64,000 nt of DNA, taken from NCBI RefSeq assembly GCF_024648825.1, contig NZ_JANBBE010000020.1, positions 59,425 through 123,424 of the forward strand, read 5' to 3'. Position 1 is the stretch's first letter; every line of letters begins with the position of its first letter. Of the stretch, positions 49,801 through 56,487 are shown in pieces. The position numbers and the translations under genes are program-made. Under the pieces are notes generated by a model. That model was not told where the DNA came from. It saw only the letters and a list, made by a program, of their open reading frames with translations, and did not search any database. The stretch comes from Lentzea californiensis. GTDB lineage: Bacteria; Actinomycetota; Actinomycetes; Mycobacteriales; Pseudonocardiaceae.

Positions 49801-52571
49801 AGCTCCAGGCACGTCGTGACGCCAGCCGATTCGATGACCCGCACGGCGTCGTGGAACCGCACGGCCTCGCTGACGTGTGCCACCCAGTAGTCCGGTGTGG
49901 ACAGTTCCTCGGGGCTCACGAGGCGGCCCGTGACCGTGGAGACGAACGGGATGGCCGGAGCGGAGAAGGAGAGGAACTCGAGGAGCACGCGGAACTCGTG
50001 CAGCATCGGCTGCATCAGCGGTGAGTGGAAGGCATGGCTGACGTTGAGGCGCTTCGCCTTGCCGCCCTGGGCCTGCCACCGGTCGGCGATCGCCAGGACG
50101 ACGTCCTCGGCGCCGGAGAGCACGACGGAGCGCGGTCCGTTGACCGCCGCGATGCCCGCGGCGTCCTCATGTCCGCTCAGCAGGCTCAGCGCTTCGTCTT
50201 CGGTCGCGCGCAACGACACCATCGCGCCGCGCACCTCGAGCTCCTGCATCAGCCGCCCGCGGGCGGCCACCAGGGTCGCGGCGTCCTCGAGGGTGAGGAC
50301 CCCGGCCACGTGCGCCGCGGCGATCTCGCCGATAGAGTGCCCGCTGACGTAGTCGGGCTTCAGGCCCTGCGACTCGAGCATCCGGTACAGCGCGACCTCG
50401 ATCGCGAAGAGCGCGGGCTGGGCGTAGGAGGTCTGGTCGATCAGGGCGGCGTTCTCGCTGCCCTCCTCGGCGAACAGCACCTCCAGCAACGGGGTGTCCA
50501 GCTGGATGTCCAGGTAGCCGCACGCGTCGTCGATCGCACGGGCGAAGACCTCGTTGCGCTCGTGCAGTTCGAGTCCCATCGCGCGGCGCTGAGAACCCTG
50601 GCCCGCGAACAGGAAGGCGAGACGGCCGGTACCCGCGACGTCCCGGAGAGCCGGGGTGGTCTCGTCGATCACCGCGTCGAGGCCCGCCAGCAGCTCCTCG
50701 CGACCGCGGCCGACGACGGCGGCGCGGTGGTCGAGGGCGGCGCGGGTGGTGGCGAGCGACAGGCCGACGTCGGCCGGACTGAGCGCCGGATCGTTGCAGA
50801 CGAAGGCTTTCAGCCGTTCGGCCTGAGCGCGCAGGGCGTCCTGCGTCTTGCCTGACAGCACCCAGGGAACGGCGATGTGATCCGGAGTGTGGCCGGTCAG
50901 CTCGGTCTCGGCCGCCGGGGGTTCTTCGACGATCACGTGGGCGTTGGTGCCGGAGATGCCGAACGACGAGATCCCGGCACGGCGCGGCCGGCCGGTCTCC
51001 GGCCACGGCTGTGCCTCACCGAGCAGCGAGAGGTTGCCCGCCGACCAGTCCACGTGCGGCGTCGGCCGGGTGAGGTGCAGCGAGCGCGGCAGGGTGCCGT
51101 GACGCATCGCCATGATCATCTTGATCACGCCGGCGGCGCCCGCGGCGGCCTGGGCGTGGCCGATGTTCGACTTGATCGAACCGACCCACAAGGGCTTGTC
51201 CGCCTCGCGTTCCCGGCCGTACGTGGCGAGGAGCGCCTGTGCCTCCACCGGGTCTCCCAGGCGGGTGCCGGTGCCGTGGGCCTCGACGGCGTCGACGTCG
51301 GCGGCGGCGAGCCCGGCGTTGGCCAGCGCCTGGTGGATCACGCGCTGCTGCGCGAGACCGTTCGGCGCGGTCAGGCCGTTGGAGGCGCCGTCCTGGTTGA
51401 TGGCCGACGCGCGCACGACCGCGAGCACCGGGTGGCCGTTGCGCCTGGCATCGGAAAGTCGTTCCAGCGCAAGGACTCCGACGCCTTCGCCCCAGCCTGT
51501 GCCGTCGGCCGACTCGTCGAAGGACTTGCACCGTCCGTCGGGTGCGAGTCCTCGCTGACGGGAGAATGCGACGAAGTTGCCGGGGGTGGCCATGATCGCC
51601 ACGCCACCGGCCAGCGCGAGGTCGCACTCGCCGGACTTCAGCGAGTGCGCGGCGAGGTGCAGTGCGACGAGGGAGCCCGAGCAGGCGGTGTCCACGCTTA
51701 GAGCGGGACCTTCGAGGCCGAGGACGTAAGCGATGCGACCGGACACAACACTCGTCGCGTTGCCCGTCAGCAGATGCCCTTCGGACCCTTCGGGAGCGTC
51801 CGCCAGTCGCGGACCGTACTCCTGGGGTTCCACGCCGATGAACACACCGGAACGGCTGCCGCGCAACGAGCTTGGGTCCACACCCGCGCGTTCCAGCGCC
51901 TCCCAGGAGACCTCGAGCACCAGACGCTGCTGGGGGTCCATGGCGGTCGCTTCACGCGGGGAGATCCCGAAGAACTCGGCGTCGAACTCCCCCGCCGCGT
52001 CCAGGAACCCGCCGTGCCGGCTGTAGGTCTTCCCCGCCTTGCCCGCGTCCTCGTCGTAGATCCCCTCGACGTCCCAGCCGCGATCGGCGGGGAAGCCGGC
52101 CACGGCGTCGACGCCCTCGTCGACCAGGCGCCACAACGTTTCCGGCGAGTCGACCCGTCCCGGGAACCGGCAGCCGACACCCACGATCACCACGTCGTCG
52201 TCGTGCTCGACGAGCGGGAAGGCGGACGCGGACCCGAGATGGTCGTCACCCGCTCCCAGGCGCGTGGCCAGTGCCATCGGGCTGGGGTGGTCGTAGACGA
52301 CGGTCACGGGCAGTTCGAGGCCGGTGGCCGCGACGAGACGCGCGTGCAGCTCGACCGACGCCAGTGAGTCGAACCCCAGGTCGAGGAACGACCGGGTGCC
52401 GCTGCCCACCGGTGGCGCGCCGGGCACCATGTCGGCGAGAACTTCCGCGGTCACCCGCATGACGAGATCGCGCAATGCGTGTGCCGCCTCGCCCGAGTTT
52501 CCCGCGGGCAGCTCGTTTCCCCGGTCCACCACCTCGCCGGTGGCAGGACGGAGGTCATCGAACTCGCTCAA
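40881..52571 (-). CDS. PKS-A, loading ACP plus modules 1 and 2 of the polyketide synthase
   Basis: This gene starts the assembly line. The N-terminus is a lone ACP (Ser69 in LGFDSLAS) with no loading AT or KSQ, so the starter must be delivered by a separate acyltransferase, and one is encoded divergently at 52945. Module 1 is KS (Cys297), AT (Ser746, HAFH), DH (His1051), KR and ACP (Ser1754). Module 2 is KS (Cys1985), AT (Ser2429, HAFH), DH (His2729), ER, KR and ACP. The tail is a class 1a docking helix (ASADELVDFLEREFG). The start is not an ATG. An in-frame TAG precedes TTG 52586, and the TTG at 52571 has GGGGAG seven bases upstream, so it is preferred; 52586 is the alternative. The protein is about 3896 aa. 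Confidence 0.93.
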   Translation of the reverse strand: MSEFDDLRPATGEVVDRGNELPAGNSGEAAHALRDLVMRVTAEVLADMVPGAPPVGSGTRSFLDLGFDSLASVELHARLVAATGLELPVTVVYDHPSPMALATRLGAGDDHLGSASAFPLVEHDDDVVIVGVGCRFPGRVDSPETLWRLVDEGVDAVAGFPADRGWDVEGIYDEDAGKAGKTYSRHGGFLDAAGEFDAEFFGISPREATAMDPQQRLVLEVSWEALERAGVDPSSLRGSRSGVFIGVEPQEYGPRLADAPEGSEGHLLTGNATSVVSGRIAYVLGLEGPALSVDTACSGSLVALHLAAHSLKSGECDLALAGGVAIMATPGNFVAFSRQRGLAPDGRCKSFDESADGTGWGEGVGVLALERLSDARRNGHPVLAVVRASAINQDGASNGLTAPNGLAQQRVIHQALANAGLAAADVDAVEAHGTGTRLGDPVEAQALLATYGREREADKPLWVGSIKSNIGHAQAAAGAAGVIKMIMAMRHGTLPRSLHLTRPTPHVDWSAGNLSLLGEAQPWPETGRPRRAGISSFGISGTNAHVIVEEPPAAETELTGHTPDHIAVPWVLSGKTQDALRAQAERLKAFVCNDPALSPADVGLSLATTRAALDHRAAVVGRGREELLAGLDAVIDETTPALRDVAGTGRLAFLFAGQGSQRRAMGLELHERNEVFARAIDDACGYLDIQLDTPLLEVLFAEEGSENAALIDQTSYAQPALFAIEVALYRMLESQGLKPDYVSGHSIGEIAAAHVAGVLTLEDAATLVAARGRLMQELEVRGAMVSLRATEDEALSLLSGHEDAAGIAAVNGPRSVVLSGAEDVVLAIADRWQAQGGKAKRLNVSHAFHSPLMQPMLHEFRVLLEFLSFSAPAIPFVSTVTGRLVSPEELSTPDYWVAHVSEAVRFHDAVRVIESAGVTTCLELGPDGVLSAMAADCLTDDADVLFRPVLRRDRPEEIEALSAVSHAFVRGARVDWAAVFPASATTVELPTYAFQREHFWLAGSAAADAATLGLEPSDHPLLGATVALADGEGRVLTGRLSLATHPWLADHVVFGRVVVPGAVMLDLAVRAAEEAGCGAVEELTLQAPLVLAESESVQLQVRSSPVDSAGRAAISVHSRLPGAGEWVLHASGSLAVKPSAPHQLSTTSWPPAGAREVSLDGVYDDLAATGLAYGPVFRGLHGVWVAGDEVFAEVTLPESAVVAAAEFAVHPALLDASLHAIGFGGAGDDGGRARLPFSWSGVSVHAVGATSLRVRITVKSADEVSLHAVDPAGAPVFTVDSLVSRAPSAAAQSTAPSLYTVDWVSVPTDNSPAWTTWGAVDAVPGVLALFVSPEDDGPAGAREAIRTVLAAVQDFLADVRYTDSRLVVVTTGAAGPDVTAVASSAVCGLVRAAQAEHPGRFVLLDGPLEFVGAAAGSGEAQLAVREGVLLAPRVVRAPAGAERVLPTDGTVLITGGTGGLGAALARHLVSAHGVTSLVLTSRRGAESPGAAELSAELTELGAHVTISACDVADRAALESVLGAIPADRPLIGVVHTAGTLADGVVTSLDEERIEGVLRPKVDGAWHLHELTSHLDLSLFALYSSTSGLFEGAGQGNYAAANSFLDALALHRRANGLPAQSLVWGLWELGMGSGLSSAEADRAAGQGFPALAEHEGLALFDAALASDLPLAVTARLDLAALEARSRDSLLPPLFDRLVRTRSRRVAAAASPQAGTKAGRKALLGMVRAQVAAVLGHASAERVDQDKAFTDLGFDSLTAIELRNNLSAAAGVRLPATVVFDHPTPAALATFLHAQLSGDEPDPDAPVLTSAVTDEPIAIVGMACRFPGGVGSPEDLWNVVASGTDTISGFPANRGWDLDNLFHPDPDHRGTSYATEGGFLHDADAFDAEFFGISPREALAMDPQQRLLLEVVWESLENTGLDPLSLKGSRTGVFAGVMYYDYAHSLGAIPEEVEGYIGTGTSASVLSGRVAYTLGLEGPAVTVDTACSSSLVALHLASQALRSGECTLALSGGVTVMATPETFVDFSRQRGLAADGRSKSFASAADGTSWSEGVGVLVLERLSDARRNGHEVLAVVRGSAVNQDGASNGLTAPNGPSQQRVIRQALANAGLSTSDVDAVEAHGTGTRLGDPIEAQALLNTYGQDRAGRPPLWLGSVKSNFGHTQAAAGAAGVIKMILAMRNETLPATLHVDAPTPHVEWDTGAVSLLTEQVPWPAADRPRRAAVSSFGISGTNAHVILEAPDQTDVHARATSEDHSGSRIAWVLSGRTPEAVREQARRLSAFAGAGATLSPADIGFSLATTRAGLEARAAVTGADRQELLSALDVLADGGAGADVVEGSVLSGPVAFLFAGQGSQRLGMGRGLYDTYPVFASVFDEVCELLPGVREVVFGADAEALNRTAVAQPALFAVEVALFRLVESWGVRPEFLVGHSIGEIAAAHVAGVLSLSDAARLVVARGRLMQELPSGGVMVAVRASEDEIEEFLSDEVSPAAVNGAGSVVLSGVEGPVLAAVEELTARGRKCTRLSVSHAFHSVLMEPMLDEFRAVAESIEYREPVVPMVSTVTGALAGPGEVTSPEYWVRHARQPVRFADAVAACAELGVTRFVELGPDSSLSGLGAESAEEESVFIPLLRKKHDEVKSFTTALARLHAHGVPVAWDAMFPGARRVPLPTYAFQHGRYWLKAPRTQAGTTGLGLAPAEHPLLGAAVEFAEGDGFLFTGCLSRASHGWLTDHVVLDQVIVPGACLVELAVRAADEVRCGTVEELTLQTPLVLPESGAVDIRVQVGPAAADDRRSISVHSRPASSLTGDPWTRHATGSLVPAAPASDFDLREWPPAGAEPVAVTGRYEELARTGLSYGPAFQGLAAAWRLGDDVFAEVTIPDDTSHPDYGLHPALLDASLHAIGLAEDTPLSLPFVWNGVTLHASGAGALRVRLREESGGTWSIRVADSAGEPVMTVESLVLKEISAEGLQSQRQNDWSLRVEWAPAVLGDAVEWTDYEAIGGRTPAHVVLHVPVDHDADVPEAARRLSHRTLGVLQRWVADDRFAGSQLVVATQGAVAVDSTVDTPATAVVWGLVRTAQQEYPGRFLLVDAEPGAAIGHELMGRLIGSGEQQLAVRGDQVFAPRIVPAAKDRLSPPAGTDAWRLGMSGKGTLDHLVLTPHPGVLEPIAPGDVRIGVRAAGLNFRDVLTVLDMYPGDAGTIGNEAAGVVLEVGSQVTDLRPGDRVMGLVIGGIGPVADADRRLVTRMPRGWTFEQASAVPLVFLTAYYGLLDLGRLEKGQSVLIHAAAGGVGMAATQIAHHLGAEVFATASTGKQDVLREAGLDDLHIASSRDLDFEDVFCAATVGRGVDVVLNALSGDFVDASLRLVTHGGHFVEMGKTDVRDPAEVGERHRHVTYRAFDLIDAGPDRIAEIWAELDALFERGELTPLPTRTWNVFQAQDAFRFISQARHVGKVALTLPRPMDQDGTVLVTGGTGALGSAVARHLVAEHGIRHLLLLSRRGAEAPGAEQLRAELAGLGATVTVAACDTADREALGGVLDGIPGDRPLTAVVHTAGVLDDGLLGSLTPARLDAVQRAKVDAVWHLHDLTRHLDLARFVLFSSISSITGTEGQANYAAANAFVNAVAEHRRGSGHVGQAHAWGLWEDGMGAALTQADLDAMNQEGFGALATAEGMALFDDALRADEPLAVPVKLDRAALRKFAKHNEINQIWHELGRAAPRRVTEAAQSSSLADRLASLTETEQNALLVDLVRGHAAAVLGHSDVAAMETTKPFTDIGLDSLTAVELRNRLNAAAEVRLSATAVFDHPTTVALAAHLKQLLAPQGAAKVSAAAVLAELDRLETSLLAVDGDGHLTIVLRLEELLSTFSATAAGPGDAAGGDLADASADELVDFLEREFGLS
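41120..47147 (-). other. PKS-A module 2: KS-AT-DH-ER-KR-ACP
   Basis: KS Cys1985; AT Ser2429 with HAFH (malonyl-CoA). DH His2729 lies in DHVVLDQVIVPG, where Asp replaces the usual Gly of HxxxGxxxxP. ER is intact, with LNFRDVLTVLDMY and AAAGGVGMAA. KR is B type (LDD). The ACP reads IGLDSL rather than LGFDSL. Full reduction is expected if the DH variant is active. Confidence 0.87.
46164..46280. repeat. Direct repeat copy in KS of PKS-A module 2 (117 bp)
   Basis: Partner of 23994-24110, same orientation, about 22 kb apart and in a different gene. Identity without silent differences suggests gene conversion between KS regions. Confidence 0.87.
47190..52205 (-). other. PKS-A module 1: KS-AT-DH-KR-ACP
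   Basis: KS Cys297 lies in DTACSGSLV. The AT has GHSIGE and HAFH (malonyl-CoA). DH has DHVVFGRVVVPG and LLDASLH. KR has GGTGGLG and the Tyr motif GQGNYAAAN, but LAD in place of LDD; the third-position Asp that marks B-type KRs is kept. No ER is present. The expected product is an unsaturated bond next to the starter unit. Confidence 0.88.
52255..52485 (-). other. Loading acyl carrier protein of PKS-A
   Basis: An ACP fold of about 75 residues begins near LRDLVMRVTAEVLADM and carries the phosphopantetheine site Ser69 in GFDSLAS, before VTVVYDHPSPMALA. It is directly followed by the module 1 KS. ACP-only loading domains are used when a dedicated enzyme charges an unusual starter, as with guanidinobutyryl or aminoacyl starters. 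Confidence 0.9.
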
Positions 52572-52944
52572 GTGCGCACTCCCCAACTACTCCGTGGGAC
52601 GTCAGTGATGGCGAACAACAATGCAAGGCGATCCCGCCGAACGCATCGGGACGCAGAACTGCAGTAACGTAATCACAGGTCGATTGCCTGCGGGATGTGA
52701 AGATTCCACCCGCCGGCCACCGGGGAAGAACTCCCCATCCACTCGGACAGATCGGCGCAGCGCGGACACCGCGGGCGCGGGCGATTACTTGGCGATGACC
52801 GAGATGCGGAAGCGCTCCATTACTCGGCGTGCCCGCCCGAACATAGTATCCATTCCTATTTCCCCTTGGCCACGAAACACAGCTTCTCGCCACTGCGGCG
52901 CAGGCCGAGACCACGTAGTTCCAAATGTGTTTGGAGGCGTCGCC
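52572..52944. promoter_or_regulatory. Divergent intergenic region between PKS-A and the starter acyltransferase
   Basis: About 370 bp with no convincing gene separates the divergent starts of PKS-A (minus) and the acyltransferase (plus). It must hold the promoters for both the PKS operon and the starter genes. It is visibly less GC-rich than the flanking genes in places. I see no clear -35/-10 pair or known regulator box. An in-frame extension of the acyltransferase from an ATG at 52796 is possible but would add an unrelated arginine-rich stretch. Confidence 0.6.
52920..52937 (+). promoter_or_regulatory. Ribosome binding site of the starter acyltransferase inside a small inverted repeat
   Basis: The sequence TCCAAA-TGTG-TTTGGA (52920-52935) is a perfect 6-bp inverted repeat. 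Its right arm overlaps the GGAGG at 52933-52937, eight bases before the ATG at 52945. This fixes the start codon. In RNA the short stem could partly cover the ribosome binding site; that role is speculative. Confidence 0.55.
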
Positions 52945-53871
52945 ATGAGCCGCACAGCAGTCGTGTTCCCGGGAATGGGTCCGTCGAAGTTCGGCGATGT
53001 CGGCAGGTTCATGACGGTCAGTCCGTTCGCCCGGCGGAGGCTGGCCGAAGCGGACGCAGCACTCGGGTTTTCGCTGCTCGAGGAGCTGCGAACCGGTCCC
53101 GACGAGTACAGCGCGGCACAGCAGATCGGGTTCCTGGTCAACTCCGTCGCGATGGCCGACTGGATGGAGAAGTCATTGGGCTTCCGTCCGGACATGTGCG
53201 TCGGATCCAGCTTCGGCGAGCGCGCCGCGGTCGCCTATTCGGGAGCCATGCCGTTCGCGGAGGTCGTCAGGCTCACCGCCGAGCTGGCGCGGTGCGAGCT
53301 GGACTACTTCCGGGATGAACATCAGGATTTGATCAGCCAGCTGGTCGTGCGGACGCCGCAGGAACGGCTGGACGAAGTGCTGACCGCCATGTCGCAGAAC
53401 GACGAGTGGCACGAGATCTCCGGCTACTTCGACGACAGCGTTCACCTCGTGACGATGCACGAGAAGCATCTCGCGGAGTTCAAGCGGAAGATCAGCGACC
53501 GCGGCGGTTACTCCCTGACCACGATGCGCCCCGCCGCGCATGCCCGTGTTCTGGCGCCATTGCGCGCCCGGATGCGGGAAGAGGTCTTCGGGAAGTTCTC
53601 GTTCACCGCGACGACGATGCCGATCATCTCGGACCAGGACGGTTCGCTGGTCAGCGGAGGTGCCGAGGTCGGCGCGATGCTCGATGCCTCCACCGTCAAC
53701 CCGGTGCACTGGGGGCACGTCCACGACCGGCTGGTGAAAGAGGGCTTCACCAGGATCTGCGTGGCGGGCCCGGATTTCCTCATCCACCGACTGGGGCTCC
53801 TGAGGAAGAACTTCGAAGTAGTGGCGGCCGGCCCGAAGGACGCTCTGAAGTCCCGCCGTCCTTCCCGATAG
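52945..53871 (+). CDS. Stand-alone acyltransferase, VinK-like, for starter-unit transfer to the loading ACP
   Basis: This 308-aa protein is a discrete malonyltransferase-fold acyltransferase. It has FPGMGP near residues 8-13, nucleophile Ser89 in GSSFGE and a likely catalytic His199 in RPAAHAR. It lacks the usual GHSxG and HAFH extender motifs and resembles VinK-type enzymes, which move unusual starters rather than malonyl units. In the marginolactone pathway a dedicated acyltransferase passes 4-guanidinobutyryl from CoA to the PKS loading ACP, and PKS-A has an ACP-only loading domain next door. The start at 52945 has GGAGG at good spacing and matches the short N-terminus of the family (MSRTAVVFPG). 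It is probably co-transcribed with the monooxygenase 79 nt downstream. The family call is firm; the substrate is inferred from context. Confidence 0.85.
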   Translation: MSRTAVVFPGMGPSKFGDVGRFMTVSPFARRRLAEADAALGFSLLEELRTGPDEYSAAQQIGFLVNSVAMADWMEKSLGFRPDMCVGSSFGERAAVAYSGAMPFAEVVRLTAELARCELDYFRDEHQDLISQLVVRTPQERLDEVLTAMSQNDEWHEISGYFDDSVHLVTMHEKHLAEFKRKISDRGGYSLTTMRPAAHARVLAPLRARMREEVFGKFSFTATTMPIISDQDGSLVSGGAEVGAMLDASTVNPVHWGHVHDRLVKEGFTRICVAGPDFLIHRLGLLRKNFEVVAAGPKDALKSRRPSR

Positions 53872-53950
53872 GCCTCGTTCTCCGGCGCGCTCACCACTGA
53901 CCGCAGTTCCGTCACACCGCTGAGATCCGACGAATCATCGAGGTTGCAAA

Positions 53951-55615
53951 ATGGGATTCACGTCGACTATCACAGATGACGAGCCGGCACCGACCGCGGG
54001 TTTGTCCCCGGATTTTCCCTTCGTCTACGAAGAATGGCTGAACCACCGGGCGGGACTCGGTGCCGTGCCGGCAGAGCGGCACGGCACCGAGGTGGCCGTC
54101 ATCGGCGGCGGGATCTCGGGCATGGTGACCGCCTACGAGCTCATGAAGCTGGGACTGCGACCGGTCGTGTACGAGATCGAGGAACTCGGCGGGCGGATGC
54201 GCACCGTCGGGTTCGAGGGACACCCTGAACCGAGGGCGGAACTGGGGTCGATGCGGTTCTCGCCGTCGGCCACGCTCTTCCACTACGTGAACAAGCTGGG
54301 TCTGAAAGCCGTTCCGTTCCCCAATCCGCTGGCCGAGGCCACTCCCAGCACCGTCATCAACCTGCGAGGGGAAACGCACTGGGCGCGTGGACCCGAGGAC
54401 CTCCCCCTGACGTTCCAGCAAGTCTCCGACGCGTGGTCCAAGGCGCTGCACGAAAAGGCCGACCTGCCGGTCATGATGGGCGCGATGGAGCGCCGCGACA
54501 TCTCCGTGATCAAAGCCTTGTGGAACCGCACGGTCCGCGAACTGGAGAACCAGTCGTTCTACGGCTTCCTGACCTCCACGGCGGCGTTCTCGTCCTTCGA
54601 ACAACGGGAGATCTTCGGCCAGGTGGGCTTCGGGTGCGGTGGGTGGGACACCGACTTCACCAATTCCGTGCTCGACGTCCTGCGAGTCGTCTACACCGAG
54701 GTCGGTGACAAGCAGTACCGCATCATCGGCGGCAGCCAGCAGGTTCCGACGGGGTTGTGGAGTCACGAGCCGGACGACCTCGTGCACTGGCCCTCGGGCA
54801 CCTCGCTGGCACGACTGCACGACGGGAAGCCGATGCCGGGTGTGTGCAGGATCAGCCGCGCCGGCGCCGGCTACCTGATCGAGGACGTGTCCGGTGGTGT
54901 GCGCGAGTACCCGGTGGCCGTCTTCACGGCTCAGAGCTGGAACCTGCTGTCCCGGATCCAGTGCGACCCCGACCTGTTGCCGTCCGATCTGTGGACCGCC
55001 GTGGAGCGCACCCACTACATGGGTTCGTCGAAGCTCTTCGTGCTGACCGACCGCCCGTTCTGGCGCGACCGCGACGAGAAGACCGGCCGCGACGTCATGG
55101 GCATGACGCTGACCGACCGGCTGCCGCGAGGCGTCTACCTGTTCGACGACGGGCCCGACGAACCCGGCGTGATGTGCCTGTCGTACACGTGGAACGACGA
55201 CTCCCTGAAGGTCGCCACCCTCACCGCCGAAGAGAGGCTGGAGGTGGTCCTGGCGTCGCTCGCCCAGATCTACCCGGACGTCGACATCCGTTCGCACATC
55301 GTCGCGCCGCCGGTCTCGGTCACCTGGGAGACCGAGCCGAACTTCATGGGCGCGTTCAAGTCCAGCCTCCCCGGGCAGTACCGGTACCAGCGTGCGTTGT
55401 TCACCAACTTCATGCAGGACGGGTTCGACGCGAAGCACCGCGGTTTCCTCATGGCTGGGGACGACATCTCATGGCTGGGAGGGTTCGCGGAGAACGCCGT
55501 GGAAACGGCGTTGAACGCGGTCTGGGGCGTGATGCGTCATCTCGGCGGCGCGACCCACCCGGACAACCCCGGGCCCGGCGACCTCTTCGACGAGCTGGCG
55601 CCGGTCGTCATCTGA
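53951..55615 (+). CDS. Flavin-dependent L-amino acid 2-monooxygenase (decarboxylating), probably arginine 2-monooxygenase
   Basis: This 554-aa FAD amine-oxidase-family protein has the dinucleotide motif GGGISG at 52-57, a GGRMRT motif near 80-85 and a C-terminal FAD contact in AGDDISWLGGFAENAVETA. Its length and layout fit the tryptophan, lysine and arginine 2-monooxygenases, which turn an amino acid into the amide one carbon shorter, using O2 and releasing CO2. Together with the amidohydrolase at 55665 and the guanidinobutyrate-type loading system, arginine to 4-guanidinobutanamide is the best guess. Lysine to 5-aminovaleramide is the main alternative, as sequence alone does not separate them. 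The ATG at 53951 follows AGG at suitable spacing. The gene ends before a strong bidirectional terminator. Confidence 0.82.
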   Translation: MGFTSTITDDEPAPTAGLSPDFPFVYEEWLNHRAGLGAVPAERHGTEVAVIGGGISGMVTAYELMKLGLRPVVYEIEELGGRMRTVGFEGHPEPRAELGSMRFSPSATLFHYVNKLGLKAVPFPNPLAEATPSTVINLRGETHWARGPEDLPLTFQQVSDAWSKALHEKADLPVMMGAMERRDISVIKALWNRTVRELENQSFYGFLTSTAAFSSFEQREIFGQVGFGCGGWDTDFTNSVLDVLRVVYTEVGDKQYRIIGGSQQVPTGLWSHEPDDLVHWPSGTSLARLHDGKPMPGVCRISRAGAGYLIEDVSGGVREYPVAVFTAQSWNLLSRIQCDPDLLPSDLWTAVERTHYMGSSKLFVLTDRPFWRDRDEKTGRDVMGMTLTDRLPRGVYLFDDGPDEPGVMCLSYTWNDDSLKVATLTAEERLEVVLASLAQIYPDVDIRSHIVAPPVSVTWETEPNFMGAFKSSLPGQYRYQRALFTNFMQDGFDAKHRGFLMAGDDISWLGGFAENAVETALNAVWGVMRHLGGATHPDNPGPGDLFDELAPVVI

Positions 55616-55620
55616 GACGC

Positions 55621-55660
55621 GTCCCAGGTCGTGGCCGCCGGCGTGGCCAGGACCTGGGAC
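55621..55660. terminator. Bidirectional terminator between monooxygenase and amidohydrolase
   Basis: A perfect 10-bp inverted repeat (GTCCCAGGTC at 55621-55630 and GACCTGGGAC at 55651-55660) encloses a second 5-bp arm pair (TGGCC/GGCCA). It lies in the 49-nt gap between convergent stop codons, where it can serve both genes. There is no U tract, as is common in actinomycetes. Confidence 0.85.
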
Positions 55661-55664
55661 AGCC

Positions 55665-56447
55665 TCAGTACAGCTCCGGACGCCTGTCGGTGAGGTACGG
55701 GGTCTCCGCGCGGACCTCGGCGATCAGCGACAGGTCCAGATCGGTCACCAGAAGCCCGTCCGAGGTCTCGGCGTCGATCGCGACGACCCGGCCGTCCGGT
55801 CCCACCACCCTGGTGAGACCGCAGTACTTCAGACGACGTTCCCCGCCGGTCCAGTTGGTGTAGGCGATGAACAACTGGCTCTCGAAGGCGCGGGCCGGCA
55901 CCACCGTCTCGGCGACGAAGTGCCACGGGACCATCAGGGCGGTCGGCACCACCAGGAGCTCGGTGCCTCGCAGTGCGTGTGCGCGAACCAGTTCCGGGAA
56001 CTCCACGTCATAACAGATGATCAAACCGACGGTCGTGCCGTCGACGACGGCCTGCACGACGCCCGTGTCCCCGGCGCTGAAGCTCGACCGGTCGATGTCG
56101 CCGAACAGGTGCGTCTTGCGGTAGGTGGCCAGACCCGTTCCGTCGGCACCGACCACGCGCACGGAGTTGTAGACGCTGTCCCCGGCCAGCTCGGGCCAGC
56201 CGTGCACGATCGCGATGCCGCACTCGGCGGCGATCCGCGCGACTTCGCCGCACATCGGCCCGCTCTCCGGCTCAGCGAGCTCACGCAGCTTCCGGCCACC
56301 GAGGTTGTAGCCGGACAGCGACATCTCCGGGGTGACCAGCAACCGCGCGCCGGCCTCCGCGGCCTCCCTCGCGCGCACCCGCAGACGAGCGAGAGCACCC
56401 GCCACGTCGGACGGGTGCGTCGAAGCCTGCCAACAGGCGATTCTCAT
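55665..56447 (-). CDS. Nitrilase-superfamily amidohydrolase, probably 4-guanidinobutanamide hydrolase
   Basis: This 260-aa carbon-nitrogen hydrolase has the full catalytic triad of the superfamily: Glu41 in TPEMSLSGY, Lys111 in YRKTHLFG and Cys145 in IICYDVEFPE. The VVPTALM region and overall size are like 5-aminopentanamidase (DavA). It would hydrolyse the amide made by the monooxygenase to the free acid plus ammonia, giving 4-guanidinobutanoate (or 5-aminovalerate) for activation as PKS starter. The ATG at 56447 has GGAGGAA upstream. It lies 40 nt downstream of a membrane-protein gene on the same strand and converges on the monooxygenase. Family assignment is firm; the substrate is inferred from the gene set. 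Confidence 0.87.
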   Translation of the reverse strand: MRIACWQASTHPSDVAGALARLRVRAREAAEAGARLLVTPEMSLSGYNLGGRKLRELAEPESGPMCGEVARIAAECGIAIVHGWPELAGDSVYNSVRVVGADGTGLATYRKTHLFGDIDRSSFSAGDTGVVQAVVDGTTVGLIICYDVEFPELVRAHALRGTELLVVPTALMVPWHFVAETVVPARAFESQLFIAYTNWTGGERRLKYCGLTRVVGPDGRVVAIDAETSDGLLVTDLDLSLIAEVRAETPYLTDRRPELY

Positions 56448-56487
56448 TGCGAACTTCCTCCCACACGGCCACGCGTCGGATCGGCGA

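Noticed and set aside
52796..52944. N-terminal extension of the stand-alone acyltransferase from an ATG at 52796.
   Set aside because: The extension is arginine-rich and unlike the family. The ATG at 52945 has a strong ribosome binding site and the expected N-terminus.
53932..53937. CGAATC before the monooxygenase as a second SigK-like promoter.
   Set aside because: There is no CCATCC or similar -35 at the right distance.
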